A DNA stretch of 64,000 nt from positions 1,343,179 to 1,407,178 of the forward strand of contig NW_006763135.1 of the NCBI RefSeq assembly GCF_000264905.1, in the 5' to 3' direction. Within the stretch, counting starts at the first letter, position 1, and each line of letters opens with the position of its first letter. This DNA comes from Stereum hirsutum FP-91666 SS1. Its lineage: Eukaryota; Basidiomycota; Agaricomycetes; Russulales; Stereaceae. Shown here one piece after another: positions 47,233 through 58,408 of the stretch. The notes below the pieces were generated by a model, which saw only the letters and a program-made list of their open reading frames with translations, was not told the DNA's origin and ran no database searches. The position numbers and the translations under genes are program-made.

Positions 47233-49911
47233 CTAGACTTGACCGCCCGGACCAGGGTTCGCGGTCGAGGTGTTTGCGGCGTTCTCGACGGGCTTCATGG
47301 CGGGGAAGAGGAGAACTTCCTTGATGTCTATGTGATTTGAATCGGGTTAGTAATTGATTGCAAGATGTATGTAGACGTGTGGTTGTGGGGGGCAGTGAGA
47401 TGAACAGAAGACGTACTGGTAGAGTCGGTGAGGAACATGACGAGACGGTCGATACCGATACCCCATCCACCGGTCGGGGGGAGACCGTGTTCCAGCCTGT
47501 ATAGCGTCGACAAATAGAAGTCAAAAAAAAAAGATGGTCAGATCACTTGCGCATTCAGAGCCTTCAACAATGAAAGGGCAGGCAGGAGGGGCGCCAAAGA
47601 TAGAGCAAGGTAAACAGCGAAAAACACGTACGCGTCTACGAACGTCTCATCAATATCCTGCGCCTCGTCGTCTCCCTGTGCCTTCTGCCTCACCTGCTCC
47701 TCGAACCTCGCACGCTGCTCAAAGGGATCGTTCAACTCCGTGTAGGCGTTGCAGATCTCCTTGCCGCAGAGGAAGCCCTCGAAACGTTCGCAGAGACCGG
47801 GGCGGGAGCGATGCCACTTGGCGAGAGGGGACATGACTTGAGGGTGGCCGACTGATAATGAAAGTTAAGGTAAGGTCAGATTGGTAAGGGGGTTGCGTGC
47901 CACGGATGAGTGAGACGTACCGATGAAGGCAGGTGAGATACAGAGTGGTTCAATATATTCGCCAACGAGCTAAGAGAAGATATTTTGAATTAAGGAGGAA
48001 TCGAGTGCCTTTTCAGACTATACGGCATACCTTGTCAAGCAACCGTGCGTTCGTTCGGGGCTCGCTGCAATCAACGTTGTGCTGTCGAGTGAAGATCAGT
48101 CAGTATTATGTTCGGATCACAATTTAAGTAGATAAAACGTACCTTCTTGCACAAATCCCTCAAGAAGACATTGGTCTCATCGGTGTGAAGCTGGTCGCCC
48201 GCCGGGAACTTCACACCCAACTTCTCCTCCAACGTCTCAATCATGTCATACCGCTTCCACGGCCTCTTAAACTCCAACAAATACTCCTTCCCACCCTTCC
48301 CCTCCGGATGATATGTCAACGTCGTCTTGCCGTTCGTCAGGTACTTCACCATACCCTCGACCAAACACTCCGTCAAATCCATGACATCGTACATATCCGC
48401 ATACGCCATATAGAACTCGCAGATCGTGAATTCCGGGTTATGCGTCATGTCGATACCCTCATTCCTAAAGACACGACCGATTTCGTATACACGGTCCAAT
48501 CCACCGACGACGAGTTGCTTGAGATAGAGCTCGGGGGCGATACGAAGGTAGAGGTCGAGATCAAGGTCGTTGTGATGCGTGACGAACGGCTTAGCAGTCG
48601 CTCCGCCCGCAACCATGCTCGTTATCGGCGTCTCAACCTCCAAGAAACCAAGGTTATCGAAGTATCGGCGGATATAGTTGATGATGCGCGAACGAGTGAC
48701 GAAGATACGACGGGTCTCTTCGGAGAGGATGAGGTCGAGGTAGCGCTTGCGGTAGCGGGTCTCGACGTCCTTGAGGCCGAAGTGGCCCGAGGGAAGCTGG
48801 TGAAGGTTGGGAGCGAGGAGAACCATTTTGGAGGGGGAGATGGAGAGTTCACCCTTCTTGGTACGAGAGGGAGTGCCCACGACACCGACGATGTCACCTC
48901 GACGGAAGATATCGTGCGTCTCGACGTAGGTGTCAGGGTTTTCCGCATCCCTTCACGTTAAGAGGAAAAAGTCAAACGAAGGTGGAAGACGGAAATAAAT
49001 TTGTTGACGTACTGCAGGGTGGCCATGATCTGCACCTTCGTGCCCTCGCCGTGCAAGTCGTAGAAACGCAACTTCTGACCAGAAGCGCGTACGTTGTGTA
49101 TACGACCAGCAAGAGCCTGCACCGTGCCTGCCAGCTTTTCTCCAGGCTTGATGATTGAATGTCTCGCCCTCACCGACGCCACACCCTTCTTGAGCAGCTC
49201 ATCGCCGACCTTCTTCTCCTTCAACTCTGCGGCCACCTTCTCCTCCTCGGCCTTGACCTCCTCCTCGTTGAACCCGTAAAGTTCGACGTATTCGGTAAGA
49301 GAGATAGAGGGCTCAAACTTGTGAGGATATGGGTTTGGAGACTGAGTCTCTCGTAGCTTTTGGATTTGTCGAGACCGAAGCTCGAAGTATTGCTGTAACG
49401 AAGAGAAACCCACTGTCAGTATACACTCAGGAAACACCGCAGGCTTCATTTTCTGAATCGAGAAAAACACACGTTGGGGTTCAAGTCATCCTCGTTCGCA
49501 GCAGCGCTCTTAGATACGGCTGCTCCCTTCTTTTCCGGTGCAGGACCCTTGGCGGCCTTCTTGGCCTCCCTTTCACGTCTGTCCTTACGACGCTTCAACT
49601 CCCTATCACAGATCATACCGTTCAAAATGTCAGCCTCCACATCCATATATTCACCTGCCCATACCCTCACCGAAACAGAATATATAAAACAATAAAACAA
49701 GACATCACACGCACTGCTTGGACACCAGCTCGCCCGTAACCTCATCGAGGTGAGTCCCCGCTGCCGGAGGAGTTGCTTCTGCAGACATAGTGGCTCTGAA
49801 AGATCGGACGACGATTGGGGGGAAGCTAGGACGCTGGCGATTAAGACTAAGATGAGAGTGATAATGAGGGTTGTGGGTGTACGCCTGTAATCGAGTCAAT
49901 CTTCTCAACAT
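47233..49911 (-). CDS. KRS1: lysyl-tRNA synthetase, probably dual-targeted
   Basis: This class II synthetase charges tRNA-Lys. Landmarks in order are [17 protein letters not shown], the OB-fold ([39 protein letters not shown]), motif 1 ([20 protein letters not shown]), [17 protein letters not shown], motif 2 region [40 protein letters not shown] and motif 3 [16 protein letters not shown]. It ends GPGGQV with TAG at 47233-47235. The cytosolic start is 49788 ([12 protein letters not shown] at -3). An in-frame upstream ATG at 49911 (T at -3) adds 41 residues with seven Arg and no acidic residue, which looks like a mitochondrial presequence. A polybasic tRNA-binding N-terminal segment ([19 protein letters not shown]) follows. 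Confidence 0.92.
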
Positions 49912-50356
49912 CCAAATCCGCCGAAGGCAGGTCAGACTTTTGTTCGGCAGATGCCGCTTCGCCGTTCACATGAATTTAAACTCGACGAAGTCAATACGCT
50001 TTGAAACGCCACCCTCAACGGTTACGACGATCCTTGTCTAATTTCATGTCAACACAGCTGATCTGGATGCTGGTATGAGCCGCTTGACTCAATCTATTAC
50101 CACCAGTTCACCGACTCATGCATATCATGGATCATTAACGAAGTTAGTGATCTGGTGCCTCGTAACAGGGGCCACAATTCTCTGTTAGCAGGATTCGCCT
50201 CGATAATACCTACAAACCTGTTGTCCTGGCTGCGGCCTTCAAGTGTCTCTTCCAACCCACCAAGATAATGCCGTCAAAGGTGTCCAGCGAACAAGGCCAT
50301 CATGATAGGGACATGGTACGTTTCGGGCGCGGGTCACTAAGAATTCATTGCAGCAT
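49912..50356. other. intergenic region
   Basis: About 445 bases between the long-form start of lysyl-tRNA synthetase and the prefoldin 3 stop. It is the promoter of the synthetase gene. Nothing else is recognised. Confidence 0.5.
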
Positions 50357-51252
50357 TCATTCCTTCGCCACTTCTTTCGACGCTGCCTGCTCCTTCTCGC
50401 GCTTCTCCCGTCTTCGTTTGACATCGTAGTTGTACACCCTGGCCGTATTTACCTCCATCACCGTAATCTGCTCTCGAATAAACTCCAAGTCTTCTGTTGT
50501 GTTGTTGAGACTCGTCTGCGCCACCTGCAGCTTCGATTGTAGGAGCTCAATGGCCACTGGGATTTTGTAGGACAACATTACATTGGCCTAGATACATTCA
50601 GTAAGAATTATCAAGACATGACTGAATGTACGCACTCCTAGCCAGAGGTACACGGTGTCCGTCTCTTCCAGTTCAGCCTCCGCGTACAGAGTGTCGGCGA
50701 GCTCGAAGGTCGTCCGCAAAGCTTTAGGCTCTCCTTCGTCGGCTTCGTCTAAGTCATCATCCAGATCATCTTCATCCGTCTTCTCGGCCTTTTTGCCTTC
50801 CTACAGTAGCCGCGATCAGACGCTGTGATATGTAGCGGTCAAGGGAAAAGAGTCAGACGCACCCGTCTCTCTCTGAGATATTCCACCATGTTCAACGTCT
50901 TCTTGATATCCGGAATCTTCTCCTCCAAGCTTTGTCTTCGTTGACCGAGATTACCGTCCATATATCGGTACTTCCTGCATTATGATGAAGGGTGGCGAGG
51001 ATCAGTGTAAGATCGCATGAGCAGAGCAGAGTGTACACACGCTATTGCTTCCTGGAATGCGGTCAGAACCTTTTCAATGTCGGCATCTGGACTCCCGAGA
51101 TATTCCTCCACGTCGCTCTGAGTACAAGGTTGGGTATGTCAGTATGTGTTTTCGAAAGACATGGATCGTATACGCACGATGAATAGAGCTTTGGGGATTC
51201 CTCGAGGGTTTTTCTCCTCCTGCATCGTCTTCGCGGGCGTTGAGGATGCCAT
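50357..51252 (-). CDS. PAC10: prefoldin subunit 3
   Basis: Five exons encode MASSTPAKTMQEEKNPRGIP, FI, SDVEEYLGSPDADIEKVLTA, KYRYMDGNLGQRRQSLEEKI, PDIKKTLNMVEYLRERR, an acidic loop (DEDDLDDDLDEADEGEPKA), FELADTLYAEAELEETDTVY, LWLGANVMLSYKIPVAIELL and a C-terminal coiled coil with QVAQTSLNNTTEDLEFIREQ and ending KEQAASKEVAKE. The layout of two coiled coils around a beta-hairpin with LWLGANVMLEY-like sequence is that of the alpha-class subunit 3 (VBP1/Pac10). The hexameric prefoldin hands nascent actin and tubulin to the CCT chaperonin. Start 51252 and stop 50357 give the usual length of about 200 residues. Confidence 0.92.
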
Positions 51253-52920
51253 TTAGATCAGTCTGATACAGAAATTATGAGGATGGGAGCTCTTTGTAGG
51301 ATAGTGATCGGAGGTACAAGCGAAGTGAAGTGTAATAAAACATCGTGACCTCATTTCACGTTCTGTTCAGCTTGCGGAAAACGCCGAGAGTACTTCAAAC
51401 GCGAACCGCGACGAACGACGCGGTCTTATGAACTGCAGGTCCAACTGTCGTAAGCCATTTTTTGAGCCGGGCTCCTAGTATTGGTGGGTGAGAACTCTCT
51501 AGCCAACAGTATAACTACCGAGCAAGCTCACTCGTTGTCAAAATTTGTTTCGTTCATTTTCGTTACAGCTCTACAATTCCATGTTGAAGTCAGACCAGTA
51601 AGTCGTTGTACTTCTTCTCTCCATTGCAGATTGATCATTGACGATGTATATGTTTTGGTACTATCTTTAACGCGTCATCTTGGCCCTTCGTGCCCAATAG
51701 CTAGTTGCGCGTACACGATGGTACCACCACATTCCTAGTGTCGCGCATACGCTTCTTGCTGCACGGGACCGACTAGAACACAAGGTATATCGGAACCGAA
51801 TCTCTTTGCCCCATGCGGCCGCCGTCTTCAGCTCTGATGCACCCAAAACATACATTTCTCGACAAGAATCTCAAGTCAGATACATGCCACAGCGGACGCT
51901 GTGCCTCGGTTATCAAAGTTATGTTGTATACAGAAACGTACGTCGTCCATTTACATTTCAATCCGCCCCGCATGAACTTGTCACGGCCTCCGGTCTCATC
52001 CAAGACGTCCCCACTTCAAATCGAAGGACGAAGTCAAGCAGACGTTCGACATGGTCTTGTTCAAAACGCACCTTCTCGGTCGTATGCACCAACCTGTCCG
52101 GCCGCCGTATTCTTCGTACTTGCGCTATTCCTGACCGTGGAGGTTGGTTCCGTGAGATTCAACTACCCATAGCAAACATCGATCCGTACGACGATGGTAC
52201 TCGCCATGGCTAGTACTCTTCTCGGTCCTTTCCTCACGCACAAGCTCAATCCATGCTTCACATCGGTTCCATGGTGATAGTCCCGCTATGTACCACCAAA
52301 GGCCCCATCATCACGAGTCTCAACAGATCAGCATGGCGTATGTCACCATCTCAACCTACCTTAAACTACCGCTGGACCATACATTCCGCACGTACGTATG
52401 CATCTACCGCACGGTGCAGCGTTCCGTACCTCTCCACACTCTAAAGCTTCAAAGCTGTTCCGATCTAGGTCCTATCCATAGCTTTCTACCAATACGACAC
52501 TCGTGCACGCCATCAGATCCACTCCCAGCTGCTAAGCACTTCTTTGCATATCGACTCGGACGCGCCACCAACCACACTTGACCGTGCCCATTTGACTTTG
52601 CAAAATGCAAATCTCGAGTTCATCCTCGCAACCCTCGCGAACACCGGAGTACTCTGGGTTACTTCACCGAGCCCAAGTCCGATACGGTCCCCGTCAAACG
52701 TTCTATCCTCCCACAGGATACAGGGCTAGCGTCGAAGGATTGCCTTATGCCAGAGATGACCCTGCCAGTATCATCATGGATGGATGTAAGTAAGAGCCCC
52801 GATGATCTTCAGTATCATATACTGCCGATCACTCCCGCCAGATCCTCCTCGAGCCCTGTCCATTTCTGTCTCGCTTAGAGACCCAAAGGGTCGACATCAT
52901 AAAGATCTCATATGTATATT

Positions 52921-52944
52921 TATGAGCCCGATTATGAGCCCGAT
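52921..52944. repeat. 12-bp direct tandem repeat
   Basis: TATGAGCCCGAT occurs twice without interruption. Confidence 0.85.
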
Positions 52945-53960
52945 TTGCCCAAGGTTTTTGTGGCGCTGGAATACATATATTTTGTGGCGCTACGATATGT
53001 AATGGCATTGGAGATCTTCAGGGTGCCGGTGGTAAGTTCAAACGTGGCTCGTTCCTCTATAACTTACACCCTGCGATGTTTTTGCGGCGAAAAGAATCGG
53101 ATTTTATGCTCCAGAAACAAGAAATAGGCATGACTGTACCTCATTCCCTCGCTCTCCCGCCGCCGAAACCTCTCGGAAAGACCAGGAAGGGAAACCACAC
53201 ATGTCTGGGCTTACGCTCCGTCCGGACTCATCGACATCTGTTGCTCCTTGCTCCTCGCCCCTCGCCGTGAATCGAGGTCTTGTCGCCCTTGGGTGGCAAC
53301 CCTGGGGTCCTCCTCGCAGTTCCTAGGAACTTGAATCCTATTTATAAGTTAGGTTTTCATATTATTGACATCGACATGCCCTTTCCTGGCGCTCTTTCTG
53401 ATACATACTCCTTCTTGACGTTGCGCGCGCAGTGCGTAGTAAGTTCCTTAGGGCGTCGTGCTCAGCTCTCAGTCCAGGTGAGACCGCGTCCAGGTCTTGG
53501 CCATCTGTGCGATTCATTTTTCGGGAGAGATCCTGTGATTCTACTTACGGTAATGGGCTGTCGAGTCGACTTCAGGTAATTGTTGCCTGCGCTTCAGTCT
53601 GCTGCCCGTGTCTGGAGTGGGAAAGATGGAGGAACTCCCCTTCCCTCTGGACGTTCCTACTTACTACTGTCACCTGACACCGTACCCGTCCCTTCCTCCC
53701 GACTTTCCCCATGTTTGGTCTACAGCATGTAGTATGTACCTAGCGACTCGTACATAAGTATGAAGTATGTGACCATCCCAGTTTGCAATCACGCCCAGAT
53801 GTTTGATGTTCTTTTCATTGCCGTGTGTAAGTACTGTAACTAGTGCAACTACTTATAATGACTATCGCTCCAAGCTGCCAGACTGGCCGCGGCAGGCCTG
53901 CAACTTTCTCCGTGTAGTACGTATACGTATACGCCGTATCCTCCGAATCCGAGTCTATGC

Positions 53961-53981
53961 CGTAGACCGTAGACCGTAGAC
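53961..53981. repeat. (CGTAGAC)3 tandem repeat
   Basis: Three perfect copies of a 7-bp unit. Confidence 0.9.
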
Positions 53982-54439
53982 TATATGTCCTCGCATTTGC
54001 ATATATGCATGAGGGATTCGAGGTCACGTCCAGGTCAACATCGTGCAACACAGACACATTGACACACATGTACAAGCGTATGGCTCACAAAACGAACGTG
54101 TGGCGCCCGACTGGGCTGCACCAAACAGTTCGGCTCCGCTCGCTGTGGCACATGTATGTTCGCTCGCTCTAGAGTCCAATGACTGTAAAGCTACTCACCA
54201 CAAGTCCGAATGCACAACTGCATCGTAACCACCGCATCACCCCCCTCTTCCGGTAGAACCTTCCCTATCGTCAAGAGCTCGTACATCCTCCCCACGGGCC
54301 ACGATTCGTGAGACCCAGGATTGGAGTGGTAATGTAAACTCGACCCCTTCTTTGATGGACCCTTAGATTGCCAGGGGTCCGAGTCTTTCATCTCTGTGCA
54401 GGTACATACATACATCCTGAGCTAGAGCTAAGTCCCCAA

Positions 54440-54448
54440 CCCCACACC
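54440..54448. repeat. 9-bp target-site duplication, left
   Basis: CCCCACACC directly abuts the outer end of the left terminal inverted repeat and is identical to 58400-58408. A 9-bp duplication is the hallmark of the Mutator superfamily. Confidence 0.92.
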
Positions 54449-54580
54449 GGAGAAGAAGCCCACCCAGCCACCTTCCTTTCCGGGAACGCCCACCATCACG
54501 GCGCGGCGCGGCCACACGTGGCTCGCAACTCCGCCGCGCGTCGACTTGGACGCAAATTCGTCCAAGTCCCGCCGTGGCCC
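54449..54580 (+). repeat. left terminal inverted repeat of the MULE (132 bp)
   Basis: It reads GGAGAAGAAGCCCACCC at the outer end and GTCCCGCCGTGGCCC at the inner end, and matches the reverse complement of 58267-58399. It contains an internal hairpin (GACTTGGACG 54543-54552 with CGTCCAAGTC 54559-54568, 6-nt loop) and a GC-rich centre. Confidence 0.95.
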
Positions 54581-54658
54581 CAACGTGGCCCTGTCTGACT
54601 GCTCGTACTGTTGCTCTGAAGCTTTAGATACATATTGTAATGGATAAATATTACAAAC

Positions 54659-57600
54659 TTAGAAGTAGCCGTGAGACGGCTTGCGCTTCTGCTTCACCTC
54701 AAGGTCTGCAGCATAAATCTCTCGCTTGGTATCCCAACCCTTGGTTCTCCCTACTTCTGCCGACAAATCTGCATCACGGGCAGTGCGTTTCACGGTCTTC
54801 TTTGGTGGCGTAGGTGGACGGGCCACACATATCTCTGGTACGGCATTGGTCTGGTGTTCAGCCTGAGCTTCGATTACGAGGCGCTTGAGCTGGGCGGCTA
54901 GGGCTTCAACATGTGTCAAGGCTACTTCGGCTCGGTGACGATCCTCATCATCTTTCTTGTTGAGGTGGGCGTACTGCAGCCTTTCGGCAATATCGAGTAG
55001 ACGGGGGCCAACGCTCTCGAGGTCGTGGAACGTTCGGAGTAGTGCCTGCGCGTTCACAGCTGCTTGAGCGTCCCCAGCTCGGTGTTCATACACGGCGCTC
55101 GATCCCGTTCCCACCACCGTTTGATCACTCCCACGACCGTCATCTTTTTTCCCATCACAACGACGCTCGCTCTCCCCCACCTCTTCATCACTCCCACCAC
55201 CATCTTCATCTCCACATTGGCCGTCGACCGCGCTCGAGTACTCTGAGATGTCCATGTCACTGGTGAGTTCGAGTCTTGACGGTATAGTAGGATCCGGGCA
55301 TTCGTCGTCTGACAATAGTTCATCCTGGGAACCATCAAAGCCGCCCTCTTCCTCACGGTCGGAGCGTGCGTCTTCTCCCTCGTAGATTCCGTCTCCAACG
55401 TGAAGGAGGTCATCGACGACCTGAACTGCACGTATCAACGGCCCAGCTTGGCCATTAGCGGTCACCACAGCCTTCTCGACGCTGCGCGCCACACGCGTGG
55501 CCTCCAGAATTCGTGCGGCGTCGATGCTTGTCGGAATCGGAACATGTGGTACGTTCTTTCCCTGATCGCGTAGTGCATCCAAGCGTTTTAACGCCGCCCG
55601 TATGTGTTTGCAGGAACCGCCGCGTTGAGTGAAATCGCCACAAGAGCAGGTGGCAGCACCATCGACCTCCATCGTTATGGTGTAGACTGTGGGTAATACC
55701 TCGGCGTCCAAAGCAAAGGCCGAGTTACACTGGAAGGTAAGCCTCGCAGTCGGTTCACTGAAATCGAGTTCTGGCGCCCCGATCTGATTGCGCTCGAATA
55801 GAGCGGTGGCAGCGGCGTCTCGGGTCTCGTCAGGGCTGAGCCACGCTATTCCAGGACCTCGAAGGCTTGCGGTTCCAGAGCGTTTGATGAGATGCTCTGC
55901 CCCCGCACGCCGCAAGCGCGCTTCCCAGGCCCGCCGTTGTATCTGGTCGAGATTTCTCTGCTCGAAGATGGATGGGAGGACCTTGGTGATGAGAATGTTG
56001 ACGAGTACATCGATCCGAACGCGACGACCGTTCCGCTGCCAACGGCGTAAGTGTTTGTTCTTCAAGAGATTGTTGAACGATTCAAGGTGATTGGTGGTCG
56101 GTAGGACCCAGTCGAATGAGCAGCCGAGGATACCGGCTGCGATATTTCGTCCGTGGTCCGACCAAGATTTCCAGATCTCGATTGTATTGATCCAGTGAAC
56201 TGATAGGTAGTCCAAGTGTGCGATACCGCCGTCAGCTGCAAACACTGCCGTGGGATCAACAGTCTTCAGCTGCTCTAGCGTAGACCGCTCGGTAGCGACA
56301 AGAAGGAGGGCGTCCTCGTGTGACTTCGTGCGTATCAGCTCGTCTTCAAGTCGAGAAAGCCGGATGCGAACCTCACCAACGCCGGTGGCCGGTGAGTTCG
56401 TCTTGAGCAGCTGGCTTCGGTGATTCTTCCAGGCCTGACGAACGTGAAACTTGCAGAGAAGAAGCCAGATGTTAGGAAAGACCGCGAGGAGCGCATTGCG
56501 TTCTTTGAGATCTGTGTCGGTTATCGCAACAGGAGAGTGGAAGGCCGATCCATCACGAAGACCTAGTGATGACTTCCACTGTGAAAGCAGCTCGGTGAGG
56601 ATTTCAGTGTCATATCCGGCGGGGGTGAACTTGTTTCCGGACGGAGCAGAGAACAGTAGAAAGGCAAGTGGTACACCTTTCTTCTCTTCGTCCAATCCCA
56701 TGAGAATGAAGAGTAGAATTTTGCTGTTACAGACCCCGAATGTGCCGTCAAGAAGGATCTGTTGGTTATGTCCATACCGCCATGCCGCCTCCTTCATCTC
56801 CGGTGTCGCAATACATATCTTCAAGCGCTCCTCCGTTGACGCACGAGCCGAGTAGAAGAAAACTGCCTCTGCGAGGACGGGGTTATACTCGGGAGACGAC
56901 GGGTTGAGCCAAGAGTCGATATTCCGGTGAGGCCTTTCGTTTACATCAACCCCCTCCTTCCGCTGCGCCTGACGATACAGCGAGCGCGAATCTTTTTTAT
57001 TGAGCAGCCAACGATACGGCGAATAGGCCCAGTCCGCAGTCTGTCCTGGGTAAAGACACCCCAGTACGTACTTTCGATTCTTCGCCATGATTTCGCTCCA
57101 CGTCGAACCATCCCCAAGTTGATCTAACGCGACCTTCCAGACGGCGGGGTGCACAGCGTGTGTGGGCTCGTTCGACATTTTTGCTGACCGGCAGGCTTCG
57201 TTATGGTCTAGGAAACCACGAATACGCAGGACCTTGAGAGAATCGAGCTCGTAGGTGACTTCGGCGTGAGCAAGACAGCCGGTATAAGGAAAGGTAACAC
57301 GCCGAGTTTTGGTCCCCGCGCTCTCATCGTCATACCCGCATTTGCTGAACCATTACTGTGGTCAATGACCGTCCTTCTGATGTCGTAAGGAGCTGAATTC
57401 GGCGCACCATTGATACAGGACCCTCTCAAATCCACCCTTCTTCTTTCCTGTAGTATCCTTCCACTGTATACTCCAACGGCTGGGTAAGTCTCCTCTTGCC
57501 TCCATATCGAGGTCGTTGGCCGTGAGCTGATGTTTCGCCTCTGCTTGATTCTCAGCACTCTCGGGCAAATACAGAGAATCCTGTATTTTTCCATCACGGT

Positions 57601-57978
57601 ATAGTGCTGCAACGGAGAGGGCCTGTTCATAGGATGTTACGAGGCGCTGTGTCGGGATAGTGGAAGCGATTGCACGGGCAGAGAGCCCTTTCGTTTTCTC
57701 GCCCTTTGCCTCGGCTTGCGAGTACACAACAAACTTTCCACGATTGGTGTTCTTGGATGTAGCATGGTGGGTCTATTCATCCCGCCCCAAGTCAAATTAT
57801 CAGTCTGAGTGTGGTAGTAGAGAGACTTTGACTAGAACTCTACCTGATGCAGGCTGTTGAAGCCTCCTTTTGACCCGCCGAACTTGCTTGGAGACAAGTT
57901 GACGAAGGGATTTTCAGCGTTAGAATTACGGGTTGGAGCATTGTTTGATGGCGGCTGGATTGACTGCTCAAGGCTCAT
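54659..57978 (-). CDS. MULE transposase, SWIM zinc finger type
   Basis: I infer three exons: 57844-57978, 57408-57772 and 54659-57344, with introns of 71 and 63 nt, together 1061 codons from MSLEQSIQPPSNN to KRKPSHGYF. The second intron splits a Cys codon, giving YQCKCG and later TGCLAHAEV, a CxC...CxxH zinc-binding N-terminal domain (C167, C169, C190, H193). The MULE catalytic core follows: first Asp in QILLDGTFG (about 366), second in VAITDTDLKERNAL (443 or 445) with CKFHVRQAW (C464, H467), and the Glu in TTNHLESFNN (about 587). A SWIM finger CSCGDFTQRGGSCKH lies at 733-746. The tail is acidic and disordered, ending in basic residues. No stop or frameshift is seen, so activity is possible. 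Confidence 0.9.
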
Positions 57979-58266
57979 CGTGGGTCTCGGTGACTGGACG
58001 GGGGAGCTCGCTGTAGAAGACGGTCTCGAGGGCCGCTGTAATTATTTCACATATCGTAGCACGCAGTGTTGATTGACAGCTACGGTGCCGCCGAGGGTTG
58101 GCCGACGGCATTTCCATTGAGCAGGCTGTAGGGCTACTTATACAGATGGGATGTTTGGTATCATATATTCCTATCTATGTACTGTTCATATGAAAGAGCA
58201 TGTAAAAGAGTTCGTCTAGAATGGCCGAGTATCAACGTGAAAGCACCAATGGTGCCACAGATTGAA
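57979..58266 (-). promoter_or_regulatory. presumed leader/promoter of the MULE transposase
   Basis: This short segment lies between the right terminal repeat and the transposase start codon. No clear TATA box or frame was found. The terminal repeat itself may carry promoter elements, as known for other Mutator elements. Confidence 0.4.
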
Positions 58267-58399
58267 GGGCCACGGCGGGACTTGGACGAATTTGCGTCCC
58301 AAGTCGACGCGCGGCGGAGTTGCGAGCCACGTGTGGCCGCGCCGCGCCGTGATGGTGGGCGTTCCCGGAAAGGAAGGTGGCTGGGTGGGCTTCTTCTCC
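58267..58399 (-). repeat. right terminal inverted repeat of the MULE (133 bp)
   Basis: It is the reverse complement of the left repeat with one inserted base (TTGGGACG against TTGGACG), which places a bulge in the internal hairpin at 58279-58305. Its outer end is CTTCTTCTCC at 58399. Confidence 0.95.
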
Positions 58400-58408
58400 C
58401 CCCACACC
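58400..58408. repeat. 9-bp target-site duplication, right
   Basis: CCCCACACC, identical to 54440-54448. Confidence 0.92.

Larger units (their letters stand above)
51253..54439. other. gene-poor region left of the transposon
   Basis: About 3.2 kb shows no domain-bearing frame on either strand. Small plus-strand frames (for example 52288-52581, 53280-53579) lack recognisable motifs or consistent splice joins. Short direct repeats occur: TATGAGCCCGAT twice at 52921-52944, TTTTGTGGCGCT twice at about 52963-52999, and CGTAGAC three times at 53961-53981. It may be decayed repeat DNA or a gene I cannot recognise. Confidence 0.4.
54449..58399 (-). mobile_element. complete Mutator-like DNA transposon (MULE)
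   Basis: The 3951-bp element begins and ends with GGAGAAGAAGCCC in inverted orientation. Its terminal inverted repeats span 54449-54580 and 58267-58399 and are identical except for one extra G in the right copy. A perfect 9-bp duplication (CCCCACACC) flanks it. It carries one gene on the minus strand, a transposase with DDE and SWIM motifs, in three exons. Between the right repeat and the transposase start lie about 290 bases of leader/promoter. Near-identical ends, perfect target duplication and an unbroken gene imply a recent insertion. Superfamily assignment follows from duplication length, long repeats and transposase type. Confidence 0.93.

Noticed and set aside
48185..48961. 258-codon plus-strand frame opposite lysyl-tRNA synthetase
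   Set aside because: The minus strand encodes clear synthetase motifs 1 and 2; the plus frame is their shadow.
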